DNA of 38,962 nt from a virus: the IMG/VR virus record IMGVR_UViG_3300048838_000316, positions 1-38,962 of that record. The stretch is one strand, 5' to 3'. Under the pieces are notes generated by a model. That model ran no database searches. It saw only the letters and a list, made by a program, of their open reading frames with translations, and was not told the DNA's origin. Positions 31,596-38,575 of the stretch are shown piece by piece. The stretch's first letter is position 1; each line of letters starts with the position of its first letter. The translations under genes were made by a program, and so were the position numbers.

Positions 31596-31841
31596 ATGGA
31601 TATGGAGCAAATACGCAATTTTATCCGAACATTGGAAAGCGATGAAACGTATTTTTCGCTGATCCAAGTCCGTCACCAAGTCAAAGCCATAACTTTGCGC
31701 GAAGCCTGGCAGAGCGTGGAAGATGAACGCCACGCACTAGGGTTGAACCCGAAGCACCAAACCTATCAAGCTTACCGGACGGCTCGCCACCGTTACCACC
31801 GGGGCGGCGGGGAAATTACCCGTTTTCAAGATGAAGAATAA
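31596..31841 (+). CDS. Small protein between terminase and portal, unknown (81 aa)
   Basis: A charged soluble protein with a helical first half (DMEQIRNFIRTLESDE, then VRHQVKAITLREAWQSVEDE) and a basic, His/Arg/Gly-rich C-terminus. No family is recognised. It is the last gene before a strong terminator, so it closes the packaging transcription unit. An ATG 6 bases further on is an alternative start. Confidence 0.58.
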   Translation: MDMEQIRNFIRTLESDETYFSLIQVRHQVKAITLREAWQSVEDERHALGLNPKHQTYQAYRTARHRYHRGGGEITRFQDEE

Positions 31842-31873
31842 GGGACTTTTATGGAGATTGGTTATTTTTTGGG

Positions 31874-31905
31874 AAGCCGTTACAATTTGTAACGGCTTTT
31901 TTATT
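31874..31905 (+). terminator. Rho-independent terminator after the terminase unit
   Basis: AAGCCGTTAC (31874-31883) and GTAACGGCTT (31889-31898) form a perfect 10-bp stem with a 5-base loop, followed by TTTTATT. It separates the packaging genes from the portal gene that follows about 50 bases later. Confidence 0.92.
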
Positions 31906-31935
31906 GTCACATCCGTAACACCATAACCCCCGACC

Positions 31936-31954
31936 TTTGCACAAAGCGTGCAAA
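31936..31954 (+). promoter_or_regulatory. Hairpin abutting the portal start codon
   Basis: TTTGCAC (31936-31942) and GTGCAAA (31948-31954) form a perfect 7-bp stem with a 5-base loop, and the ATG of the portal gene follows at once. In mRNA this would cover the ribosome landing zone, so it may be a translational operator. Upstream, GACCTTTG (31932-31939) is one base from a -7 box, but a start there would leave almost no leader. Confidence 0.5.
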
Positions 31955-33244
31955 ATGGGTTTTTGGGATAATATCAAAAGTTGGTTTGTTGTAGATATTC
32001 CGGCCCCGGTTCCAACACCGGAACCGCAACGCGCAACGCTGCCCAAGCACATCACAGATGAATGGTTTTCAGGCCTTTCCTCCTCCAAGTCCGGCGTTGC
32101 GGTCACGCCCAACAATTCCCTGGCAATTACCGCGTTTTGGCGCGCAATTAATATCCTATCGGGCGTTATCGCCTCCCTACCGTTTGATGTGTACGAAGTA
32201 ACCGACGACAGCGCAATCAAGCGCCGCACACATCCGCTTTCCCGCGTCCTTCGCCGTTCCCCTTCGCAGCTATACACGAAATTTGACTTTTTCCAGACGC
32301 TTATTCTGCATTTATTCACCTACGGCAACTTTTACGCGCAAATTCGGCGCAACAACTTAGGGCAAGTGCGTAGCCTGGAAATACTTGATCCGAACAAGGT
32401 CAAGGTTGACACCAACGCACGCGGGGAGGTGGTCTATGAAGTTGACAACGCCTCTGGAAAGGTGCGGATAATGTGGTACAACGTCCTGCATGTTTCTGGC
32501 CTATCCTGGACAGGCTTGCAGGGCATGAACATCGTGGAAGAGTTCAAAGATGTGTTAGGCACAGCCATAGCCAACCAAGATTATTTAGCCAACTTTTACG
32601 GCAATGGCGCCACGCTTTCCGGCGTTGTTTCCGTGCCGCAAAAACTCGACAGCGAATCCTATACCCGCCTGCGCAACTCCTGGAATAACAGCTACTCAGG
32701 CACGCACAACGCGGGTGCAACGGCAATCCTGGAGCAAGGCGCATCGTACCAGAAAGTGGGCTTAAGCCCGCAAGAGGCCGGCAGCGACACGGCAAAAAAA
32801 ATGAGTATTTCCGACGTGGCCAGAATTACAGGCGTTCCGCAATTCCTCCTGGAAGACCTCGACCGCGCAACGTTCAACAATATAGAGCATTTAGGGCAGT
32901 TGTTTGTAACCTATACAATCCTACCCCTGTGCCGCAACCTGGAGGCGGAACTTTCCCGCAAGCTACTCACAGAAGATGAGCAGGACACGCACGAAATACG
33001 CGCTGACCTGCATATTCTTTTGCGCGCTGATACGGAAAACCGCGCTAAGCTGATTGAATCCATGATGAAATGGGGCATCATTAACCGCGATGAGGCGCGC
33101 AGCATTGAGGGACTTAACCCGATCGCAGACGGCAGCGGGCAGGCGTATTACATCCCCATGAACATGATTGACCCGACAAAAGAAGAACCCGGCGAAGACG
33201 AAGCCGCAAACAACATAAGTGATGAAGAAAGACAAGCCCAGTAA
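31955..33244 (+). CDS. Portal protein (HK97-type, 429 aa)
   Basis: The dodecameric ring at the capsid vertex through which DNA enters. Typical HK97-family signs: an N-terminal Pro-rich segment, NNSLAITAFWRAINILSGVI, then HPLSRVLRRSPS, the FQTLILHLFTYGNFYAQI helix, and ARITGVPQFLLEDLDRATFNN near residues 290-310. Length is normal. The start at 31955 was chosen over an upstream frame extension at 31937 because MGFWDNIKSWF is a common portal opening. The gene overlaps the protease gene by 23 bases. Confidence 0.92.
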   Translation: MGFWDNIKSWFVVDIPAPVPTPEPQRATLPKHITDEWFSGLSSSKSGVAVTPNNSLAITAFWRAINILSGVIASLPFDVYEVTDDSAIKRRTHPLSRVLRRSPSQLYTKFDFFQTLILHLFTYGNFYAQIRRNNLGQVRSLEILDPNKVKVDTNARGEVVYEVDNASGKVRIMWYNVLHVSGLSWTGLQGMNIVEEFKDVLGTAIANQDYLANFYGNGATLSGVVSVPQKLDSESYTRLRNSWNNSYSGTHNAGATAILEQGASYQKVGLSPQEAGSDTAKKMSISDVARITGVPQFLLEDLDRATFNNIEHLGQLFVTYTILPLCRNLEAELSRKLLTEDEQDTHEIRADLHILLRADTENRAKLIESMMKWGIINRDEARSIEGLNPIADGSGQAYYIPMNMIDPTKEEPGEDEAANNISDEERQAQ

Positions 33245-33995
33245 CGCGCCCTATTTCCGGGTATTGACCACGCCGGAAAGTTACGACACGGCGGAGCTAT
33301 ACCTGTACGGCTTTATAGGACAGGAAAAGTGGTGGGAAGACGACCCGACGGAGCCGTTAACGGATTTGGCAGTGGTACAGGCGATTAAAGACCTGGAAAA
33401 AGATTACAAGCGTATTAACGTACGCATCAACAGCCCAGGCGGTTCTGTGATGCACGGCGACCCGATAATCACCGCGCTGAAAAGCAGCCCGGCGGAAATT
33501 CACACTTATGTAGATGGCATTGCCGCGTCTATGGCTTTTGACATTTGGGTAAGCGCGAAAAATCGCCACGCATCCACACACAGTAAAATGATGGTTCACG
33601 CCACGTCAACAATCACAATGGGCACGGCCCAGGATATGCGCCACGCCGCTGAAATGCTTGAAAAGTTCGATGAAACCAGCATAGCGAGCATGGCAGAGGC
33701 GACCGGCATGGACGAAGATGAGATTAAGACGCGGTTCTATGATTACCGGGATCACTGGCTCAGCGCCAAAGACGCGCAAAAAATGGGGTTCATTAGCGAG
33801 GTAGAAACCTACGCCGTAAGCGCGCCGGCCCCGGAGCCTGAAAAGCTGACATTCCGGCAACTACTAACCATTGCTGGGCGAGTTTCATGGCCTGAAGAAA
33901 AGACAGATACAGAACAAGCCCCGCAGGAGGGTTTTGAAAAGGAACTTTGGCGGGCGGATAACCTGCGCCGCCGCAATTCGATAATTCAAAATTAA
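33222..33995 (+). CDS. Prohead protease, ClpP-like (257 aa)
   Basis: A ClpP/SppA-type serine protease of the phage head maturation group. RINSPGGSVMHGD (69-80) precedes the serine S103 in VDGIAASMAFDIW, and H126 lies in KMMVHATS. The domain covers the first 190 residues; the C-terminal 60 residues (acidic, then Arg-rich) may bind the capsid or scaffold. It should cut the N-terminal delta region of the capsid protein encoded next. The ATG at 33222 was preferred to a GTG 3 bases upstream. Confidence 0.88.
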   Translation: MKKDKPSNAPYFRVLTTPESYDTAELYLYGFIGQEKWWEDDPTEPLTDLAVVQAIKDLEKDYKRINVRINSPGGSVMHGDPIITALKSSPAEIHTYVDGIAASMAFDIWVSAKNRHASTHSKMMVHATSTITMGTAQDMRHAAEMLEKFDETSIASMAEATGMDEDEIKTRFYDYRDHWLSAKDAQKMGFISEVETYAVSAPAPEPEKLTFRQLLTIAGRVSWPEEKTDTEQAPQEGFEKELWRADNLRRRNSIIQN

Positions 33996-35231
33996 ATGCT
34001 TATGAGAACCGAGAAACAAATTCTCGAACAACGGGCGCAGGTTGACTATATCCAGCGCTCTATCTTGAAGAAGGCAAGCGACGAAAAGCGCGCCTTAACC
34101 CCAGATGAAAGCGCCGAATGGGATCGCGCCGACGTGGATTTTCAAGCCCTAACCAAAGAGCTTGACATGGTACGCGCAATCCACGAGCGCGAAGGCGTAA
34201 GCTCCGAACAGGTTGCACCTGTTTTCACGCAGCCGCAAGACCCTACGCAAGCCAAGCGCGAAGCGTCGGACAAGTTTTTCAGGGGCTTGATTAACGGCGA
34301 AGGCATGACCCTTGACCAAGCTATCCAGCTTGCCAACAACCCCATGCGCGCATCCACTTCCAGCGCAGGCACTGGCCTTTATGCTATGCCAGAGGAATTT
34401 ATCTCCCGCCTGGAACTCAAAATGAAGGCGTTTGGCGGTATGCTTCAAGCCTCCTACCTGCACCGTTCCAACAGCGGTAACCCGATGCGCTGGCCTACAC
34501 ATGACGGCACAAGCGAAACGGGCAACTGGGTAAGCCAGCCCCGGAGCGCTGACATTGTACCGCGCGGCCTGACTTTCGACCGCAATTCTTTCAGCGCGCA
34601 CACCTGGTACGACATCGTGGGCCTTGACTGGGAATTTATCCAGGACGAAGAGGTTGGGCTTGTTGGCGGACTCTTGGCTGACCTGATTGGCGAAGCCGCA
34701 GGACGCGCCCTGAATAAAAAGTTCACGGACGGCGACGGCTCTGGCGTACCTACGGGCATCCTGGACGGCACAGGCGGCGCAGCACAAGGCAAAGAAACCG
34801 CAGCAAACAACGCGATTGTCAAAACGGAACTGATTGACCTGATTCACAGTGTTGATCCGGCGTATCGCATGGGGCCGAATGTTGCCTTTATGATGAACGA
34901 CAGCATTTTGTCGTACATCCGAAAACTGGATTACGGCACGACTGACGATCAGCCCGTTTGGCAGTCGTCAATGGCACAAGGCGAACCCGACCGCATCCTG
35001 GGTTATCGCTATGTGATTAACCAGGATTTCCCATCTCTTGCAGCCTCCGCGAAAGTTGCTGCATTTGGCGACTGGAGCAAGTACGTTATTCGCCAAGTAC
35101 GCGATGTGAACATCGTACGCTTGAACGAAACCTTTGCGGCCCGGATGCAAACCGCGTTCCTGGGATGGCTTCGCGTGGACGGCAAATTGATTCAACCGGC
35201 GGCAATCAAGTTGCTGCAAATGAAAGCGTAA
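33996..35231 (+). CDS. Major capsid protein with N-terminal delta domain (HK97 fold, 411 aa)
   Basis: Residues 1-70 form a charged coiled coil like the HK97 delta domain, which acts as a built-in scaffold and is removed by the protease. The capsid fold begins near residue 105 with ASTSSAGTGLYAMPEEF, then NPMRWPTHDGTSETGNWVSQ. GDGSGVPTGILDGTGGA and the WSKYVIRQVRDVNIVRLNE C-terminal part follow. No separate scaffold gene is present, which fits. The start immediately follows the protease stop. Confidence 0.93.
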   Translation: MLMRTEKQILEQRAQVDYIQRSILKKASDEKRALTPDESAEWDRADVDFQALTKELDMVRAIHEREGVSSEQVAPVFTQPQDPTQAKREASDKFFRGLINGEGMTLDQAIQLANNPMRASTSSAGTGLYAMPEEFISRLELKMKAFGGMLQASYLHRSNSGNPMRWPTHDGTSETGNWVSQPRSADIVPRGLTFDRNSFSAHTWYDIVGLDWEFIQDEEVGLVGGLLADLIGEAAGRALNKKFTDGDGSGVPTGILDGTGGAAQGKETAANNAIVKTELIDLIHSVDPAYRMGPNVAFMMNDSILSYIRKLDYGTTDDQPVWQSSMAQGEPDRILGYRYVINQDFPSLAASAKVAAFGDWSKYVIRQVRDVNIVRLNETFAARMQTAFLGWLRVDGKLIQPAAIKLLQMKA

Positions 35232-35810
35232 ATGAATACAGCGTTCAAAACGGGGAATATTGTAATAGCAACCGCGCCAGCGGACGAACCGTTAACCCTG
35301 GCAGAGGTGAAAGCCTGGCTTAAGGTGGACGGCTCCGACGAAGACGCGCTATTAACTGCGCTAATCACAGCGGCCCGCGCAAGTGCTGAAAAGTACATGC
35401 AGGCGGCATTGTTGGAGCAGCGAATTATTGAAATATTCTCCGATTTTGAGCGCAACGGCATACGGCTTTCCCTTTGGCCCCTGGTGAGTGTCGAAGCGGT
35501 AAAATACAAGGACACGGGCGGAAACGCGCTTACACTTGACGCGTCGTTTTACGGCGTGGACACCTCTGCGCGGCCCGGCCTTGTGTACCGTAAAGAAAAT
35601 GCGCTGTGGCCTATGCTTGAAATTGCCCCGGATGCGGTCACAGTAGAATATACCGCAGGGTATGAAACAGCCGACGACGTGCCGCAGCCGATCAAAACAG
35701 CCATGCTGCTAATGATTGCCGACTGGTACGACAACCGCACTGACAGCGCCCGCACATTGCCCACAGCAGCCGAAAAACTGCTCAATCAATACCGCGTATG
35801 GATGTTTTAG
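35232..35810 (+). CDS. Head-tail connector (gp6-like adaptor, 192 aa)
   Basis: A typical gp6-like connector: LTLAEVKAWLKVDGSDEDALLTALITAARASAEKYM at the N-terminus (quoted here only as its recognisable start, LTLAEVKAWLKVDGSDEDAL), a beta insertion with YGVDTSARPGLVYRK, and a C-terminal helix AMLLMIADWYDNR. It should bind below the portal as the adaptor ring. It starts directly after the capsid gene and overlaps the next by 13 bases. Confidence 0.87.
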   Translation: MNTAFKTGNIVIATAPADEPLTLAEVKAWLKVDGSDEDALLTALITAARASAEKYMQAALLEQRIIEIFSDFERNGIRLSLWPLVSVEAVKYKDTGGNALTLDASFYGVDTSARPGLVYRKENALWPMLEIAPDAVTVEYTAGYETADDVPQPIKTAMLLMIADWYDNRTDSARTLPTAAEKLLNQYRVWMF

Positions 35811-36406
35811 GAAAATACCGGAAAACGGAACGCATTGGGCGACTATCGGAGCGCGCGCAATTACACTACGCTACCGAAACCGTTAACGCTTATGGCGAGC
35901 GTGTACAGGCATGGGCAAGCATTGGAACCGTATGGGCAAACGTAGAGTACAATCTTTTGCGCTCAAAGGAGGGTGAAGAGGCAGGGCAAGAAACAGCGAT
36001 GCAAAGCGTAATGTTCACAATCCGCAAACGCGCGCTTATTGACGAAAATTGGAGAATATACCACAATGCCCGGCTGTACGATATTGAAGCTATCGGAGAA
36101 AGCAACGACCGGCAACTGATGACGCTGAAATGCCATATGATTTTCCCCGGTGTGCTGACAACGCCAGAAGACGGCTATCCGATTGAATCGTCTATCCTGG
36201 CATTCACGGAAAGTTTCACCGGCCTAACAAGCGACCGCGTGACGGTAACTGTTTACGGCGGGCGCATACCAACGGACAAGGCGCGGGTTTTGGTGCATCT
36301 CAACGGGCAATTCATTACGCAATACACCATTGCAAGCGATAAGATCATTTTTACAGGCTTTACGATTGAACCAACAGATACGGTAACGGTAACTTTCTTT
36401 ATATGA
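35798..36406 (+). CDS. Head closure protein with an extra C-terminal beta domain (202 aa)
   Basis: Residues 1-119 match the head-tail joining stopper (SPP1 gp16-like): LGKYRKTERIGRLSERAQLH, then a barrel with QSVMFTIRKRALIDENWRIY and YDIEAIGESNDRQLMTLKC. The remaining about 80 residues are not part of that family. They contain GGRIPTDKARVLVHLNGQF and end in TVTVTFFI, and resemble the C-terminus of the 742-aa tail-tip protein. The extension may be exposed on the neck. Overlaps the next gene by 4 bases. Confidence 0.78.
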   Translation: MDVLGKYRKTERIGRLSERAQLHYATETVNAYGERVQAWASIGTVWANVEYNLLRSKEGEEAGQETAMQSVMFTIRKRALIDENWRIYHNARLYDIEAIGESNDRQLMTLKCHMIFPGVLTTPEDGYPIESSILAFTESFTGLTSDRVTVTVYGGRIPTDKARVLVHLNGQFITQYTIASDKIIFTGFTIEPTDTVTVTFFI

Positions 36407-36792
36407 CCGGCAAAGCCATATACGCGATTTTGAGCGCGGCAAGCGCTGTTACAAACCTGGTAAGCACGCGCATATACCCGGAAATGGCGACGCAAAAAGC
36501 CGCTTACCCGTTCCTGGTTTATACGATTTCAGGCACAGCGCCAAGCGATACCAAAGACGGCGTTTCAGGCCTTGACGTGGTGGAATTTTCGGTAATGAGC
36601 TACGCGACAACATACGACGCGGTAAACACCATAGCCGCCGCCGTGCGCACAGCGCTCGACCGCACAAGCGGCACGCATGGCACGGTAAATGTGCAAAGCA
36701 TCCGTTTCCAGGATCAGCGATCGAGCGAAATGGATTGGGATAAAAATATTTTCATCATTGAACAAGCGTACAGCGCACGGATAATTAGATGA
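36403..36792 (+). CDS. Tail completion / tail-to-head joining protein (DUF3168-like, 129 aa)
   Basis: The opening GKAIYAILSAASAVTNLVS, then RIYPEMATQKAAYPFLVYTI, and DVVEFSVMSYATTYDAVNTI are the three hallmark segments of DUF3168 / gp17-like tail terminator proteins. Length is normal. The order connector, closure, terminator is as in other siphoviruses. It overlaps the next gene by 4 bases. Confidence 0.82.
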   Translation: MTGKAIYAILSAASAVTNLVSTRIYPEMATQKAAYPFLVYTISGTAPSDTKDGVSGLDVVEFSVMSYATTYDAVNTIAAAVRTALDRTSGTHGTVNVQSIRFQDQRSSEMDWDKNIFIIEQAYSARIIR

Positions 36793-37046
36793 TCGTAACC
36801 ATAACGCACGAATATGAGGGGTGGAAACCGGGCGACGAACCCGACTTATTGCCCGACTATGCAGCCCGGTTGGTTGCGGCGGGCGTGGCAATCATTCCAG
36901 AAGATCAGACGCGACGCGATTACACGCCGAAGGCAAAAGAAGCAGAGCCCGAACCGCAAAAAATTGAAGTACACAATTATTTCTTAGCGCCGGAAGACGA
37001 CGAAGCCCCGGCCCCAAAAAAGATTTCAAAACGTAAAAAAGCATAA
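36789..37046 (+). CDS. Small tail-region protein, unknown (85 aa)
   Basis: The first 40 residues (EYEGWKPGDEPDLLPDYAAR then LVAAGVAII) resemble short phage proteins that carry a GWKPGD-like block and sit between the tail terminator and tail tube genes. The rest is disordered: acidic and Pro-rich, then a basic KKISKRKKA end. A decoration or assembly role is possible. It ends 2 bases before the tail tube gene. Confidence 0.6.
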   Translation: MIVTITHEYEGWKPGDEPDLLPDYAARLVAAGVAIIPEDQTRRDYTPKAKEAEPEPQKIEVHNYFLAPEDDEAPAPKKISKRKKA

Positions 37047-37048
37047 CA

Positions 37049-37456
37049 ATGGCGACAATAATCAACGGCACGAACTTGCGCATCTATTTGGGCGGCGTGG
37101 CTATCGGAGAGGCTACATCTTGCTCCCTGGACTTGTCGATGGAAACACGGGAAACGCTGACCAAAGACAATGTGGGCAGCTACACCAGCGTGGAACCCGG
37201 CAGACGCAGCGCAACGCTTTCCACTGAGGGCCTTGTTTCTTACGACACGGCAAACAAGAAAGTTACCGACATGGTGACCGCTTTCAATAATGGCGATACG
37301 CTTATAGCGCGGTTTACAACAGGCGTTGCATCTTCCCCGTATTGGGAAGGCAGTGTAATTCTTACCGCGTTGACACTAAGCGCAGCAGTGGAAGAAAACG
37401 CAACGTACAGCGCAACGTTTACCGTAAAAGGCGCAATTACTCAGGGAACGGTATAA
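37049..37456 (+). CDS. Major tail protein (tail tube, 135 aa)
   Basis: The short tail tube subunit of the TP901-1-like group: NGTNLRIYLGGVAIGEATSC at the N-terminus, then LSMETRETLTKDNVGSYTS, LSTEGLVSYD, and the C-terminal strand ATYSATFTVKGAI. It forms hexameric rings stacked along the tape measure. The length is at the short end, with no added Ig-like domain. It is followed 12 bases later by the tail chaperone gene. Confidence 0.87.
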   Translation: MATIINGTNLRIYLGGVAIGEATSCSLDLSMETRETLTKDNVGSYTSVEPGRRSATLSTEGLVSYDTANKKVTDMVTAFNNGDTLIARFTTGVASSPYWEGSVILTALTLSAAVEENATYSATFTVKGAITQGTV

Positions 37457-37468
37457 AAACAAAAGGTA

Positions 37469-37774
37469 ATGGCAAAAACAAAAATCAGATTGCACTTTTC
37501 AAGCCGCGAGCTTGACGACTTTTTTGGCGACATCCCACTGCCTGAAATGCAGGAGCGCGCATCTAAATTCAGTTTCCGGGATATGCTGACCATTACACAC
37601 CTGGCATTGAAGGCCGGCGCAAAGAAGGAAGGCAGGGAATTCTCCGACGATCTGGAGGCGGTTCACGCGCTTATAGATACACACCCCGGATTGATCGGCG
37701 AAGCAATGGATGCGTTCAACAAGGGCGTAGCTGATGTGATGGGGGGAAACGTACCACAGACGGCGGAGGTGTAA
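37469..37774 (+). CDS. Tail assembly chaperone, short form (gpG-like, 101 aa)
   Basis: An acidic, helical protein encoded between the tail tube and the tape measure, the standard place for the chaperone that coats the tape measure during assembly. Near the end of the frame lies the heptamer GGGAAAC (37744-37750), read as G GGA AAC. This matches the lambda-type slippery site G GGA AAG. Ribosomes slipping by -1 there would continue into the open frame that ends at 38106. The short form stops at 37772-37774. Confidence 0.82.
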   Translation: MAKTKIRLHFSSRELDDFFGDIPLPEMQERASKFSFRDMLTITHLALKAGAKKEGREFSDDLEAVHALIDTHPGLIGEAMDAFNKGVADVMGGNVPQTAEV

Positions 37775-38106
37775 CCCTTCCCCGTCTGTGGGCGTACGTC
37801 GCCGCAAGAGGTTATGATTATGACCGCGCCAAAGACCTGACGCTATCTGAGCTTAACGCGGTACTCGCAGAGATGCAGCGCCGGGACGATGACAGGGAGC
37901 GCGGGGCATGGGAGCGCGCGCGTTGGATTGCAGCGGTACTACTAAGCCCGCACGCAAAAAAAGGCAAAAGCATCCAACCCCGCGACCTGACTGTTTTCCC
38001 CTGGGAAAAGCAGGAACGCACGGAGCAAGACGATGCAGAAGCAGCCGCAAAGCGGGCGGAACTTTTCGCGCAATGGGATAATGAAATACAGGTGAAATAT
38101 GGATAG
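37750..38106 (+). CDS. Tail assembly chaperone, -1 frameshift extension (gpGT-like)
   Basis: The -1 frame is open from the slippery site to 38106 without its own credible upstream start; the first ATG at 37873 would cut a well-formed domain. After 94 residues of the short form, the extension adds 118 residues, beginning RTTDGGGVTLPRLWAYVAAR and ending in QWDNEIQVKYG, for a total of about 212. The middle (KDLTLSELNAVLAEMQRRDD) is helical. Such fusions bind both tape measure and tail tube in siphoviruses. The stop overlaps the next gene by 8 bases. Confidence 0.8.
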   Translation, partial: RTTDGGGVTLPRLWAYVAARGYDYDRAKDLTLSELNAVLAEMQRRDDDRERGAWERARWIAAVLLSPHAKKGKSIQPRDLTVFPWEKQERTEQDDAEAAAKRAELFAQWDNEIQVKYG

Positions 38107-38575
38107 CGTAAAAGTTGAAGGAATACCGGAATTACAGCTTACACTAAAAACATACTTCAAAAAAGTAAGCATTCCGCCCGAAAAAGGCAAACTATTGGCG
38201 GCTGCCGGGGCTGAAATACGCAAAGAGGCATCTAAAGCGCCAACGCCAAAAAGCAAAAAAACACATTATTATTACCCAAGAAAAAGAAAGCGTATTTCAA
38301 TTGAACCCGGAAACCTTCAACGCTCTATGAAAGTTTACCGCACGCGTGACGGAGATGTTGAAGTAGGGCCAAGAGTAAAACGTAGCCTTTTAGGCGTTTC
38401 TGAAATAGGGAAGACAGCGGCAACGTCGTCTGGTTATTACGCGCACATGATTTTTAAAAGCGCGGCAAATTTTAGAACAAAGATACTGGAGCCTGCAATG
38501 TCTAGGGCAGAACAAAAAGCAATTAAGGCGGTGCAAAAAGCCTTTGAAAAATTCCACAATCAAAATACTAGATAA
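38099..38575 (+). CDS. HK97 gp10-like tail/neck protein (158 aa)
   Basis: Family signs: a short N-terminal GIPELQLTLKTYFKKV segment, then AAAGAEIRKEASKAP and GNLQRSMKVYRTRDG followed by VEVGPRVKR. The GYYAHMIFKSAANF element comes late and a basic C-terminal helix ends the protein. The family normally lies upstream of the tail tube gene, next to the closure protein. Here it lies between the frameshifted chaperone and the tape measure, which is unusual. Start and stop overlap both neighbours (8 bases and TAATG). Confidence 0.72.
   Translation: MDSVKVEGIPELQLTLKTYFKKVSIPPEKGKLLAAAGAEIRKEASKAPTPKSKKTHYYYPRKRKRISIEPGNLQRSMKVYRTRDGDVEVGPRVKRSLLGVSEIGKTAATSSGYYAHMIFKSAANFRTKILEPAMSRAEQKAIKAVQKAFEKFHNQNTR

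Noticed and set aside
37873-38106. Independent 77-aa gene starting at the ATG at 37873
   Set aside because: The same frame is open back to the slippery heptamer at 37744 and continues the chaperone in -1, so a frameshift extension explains it better.
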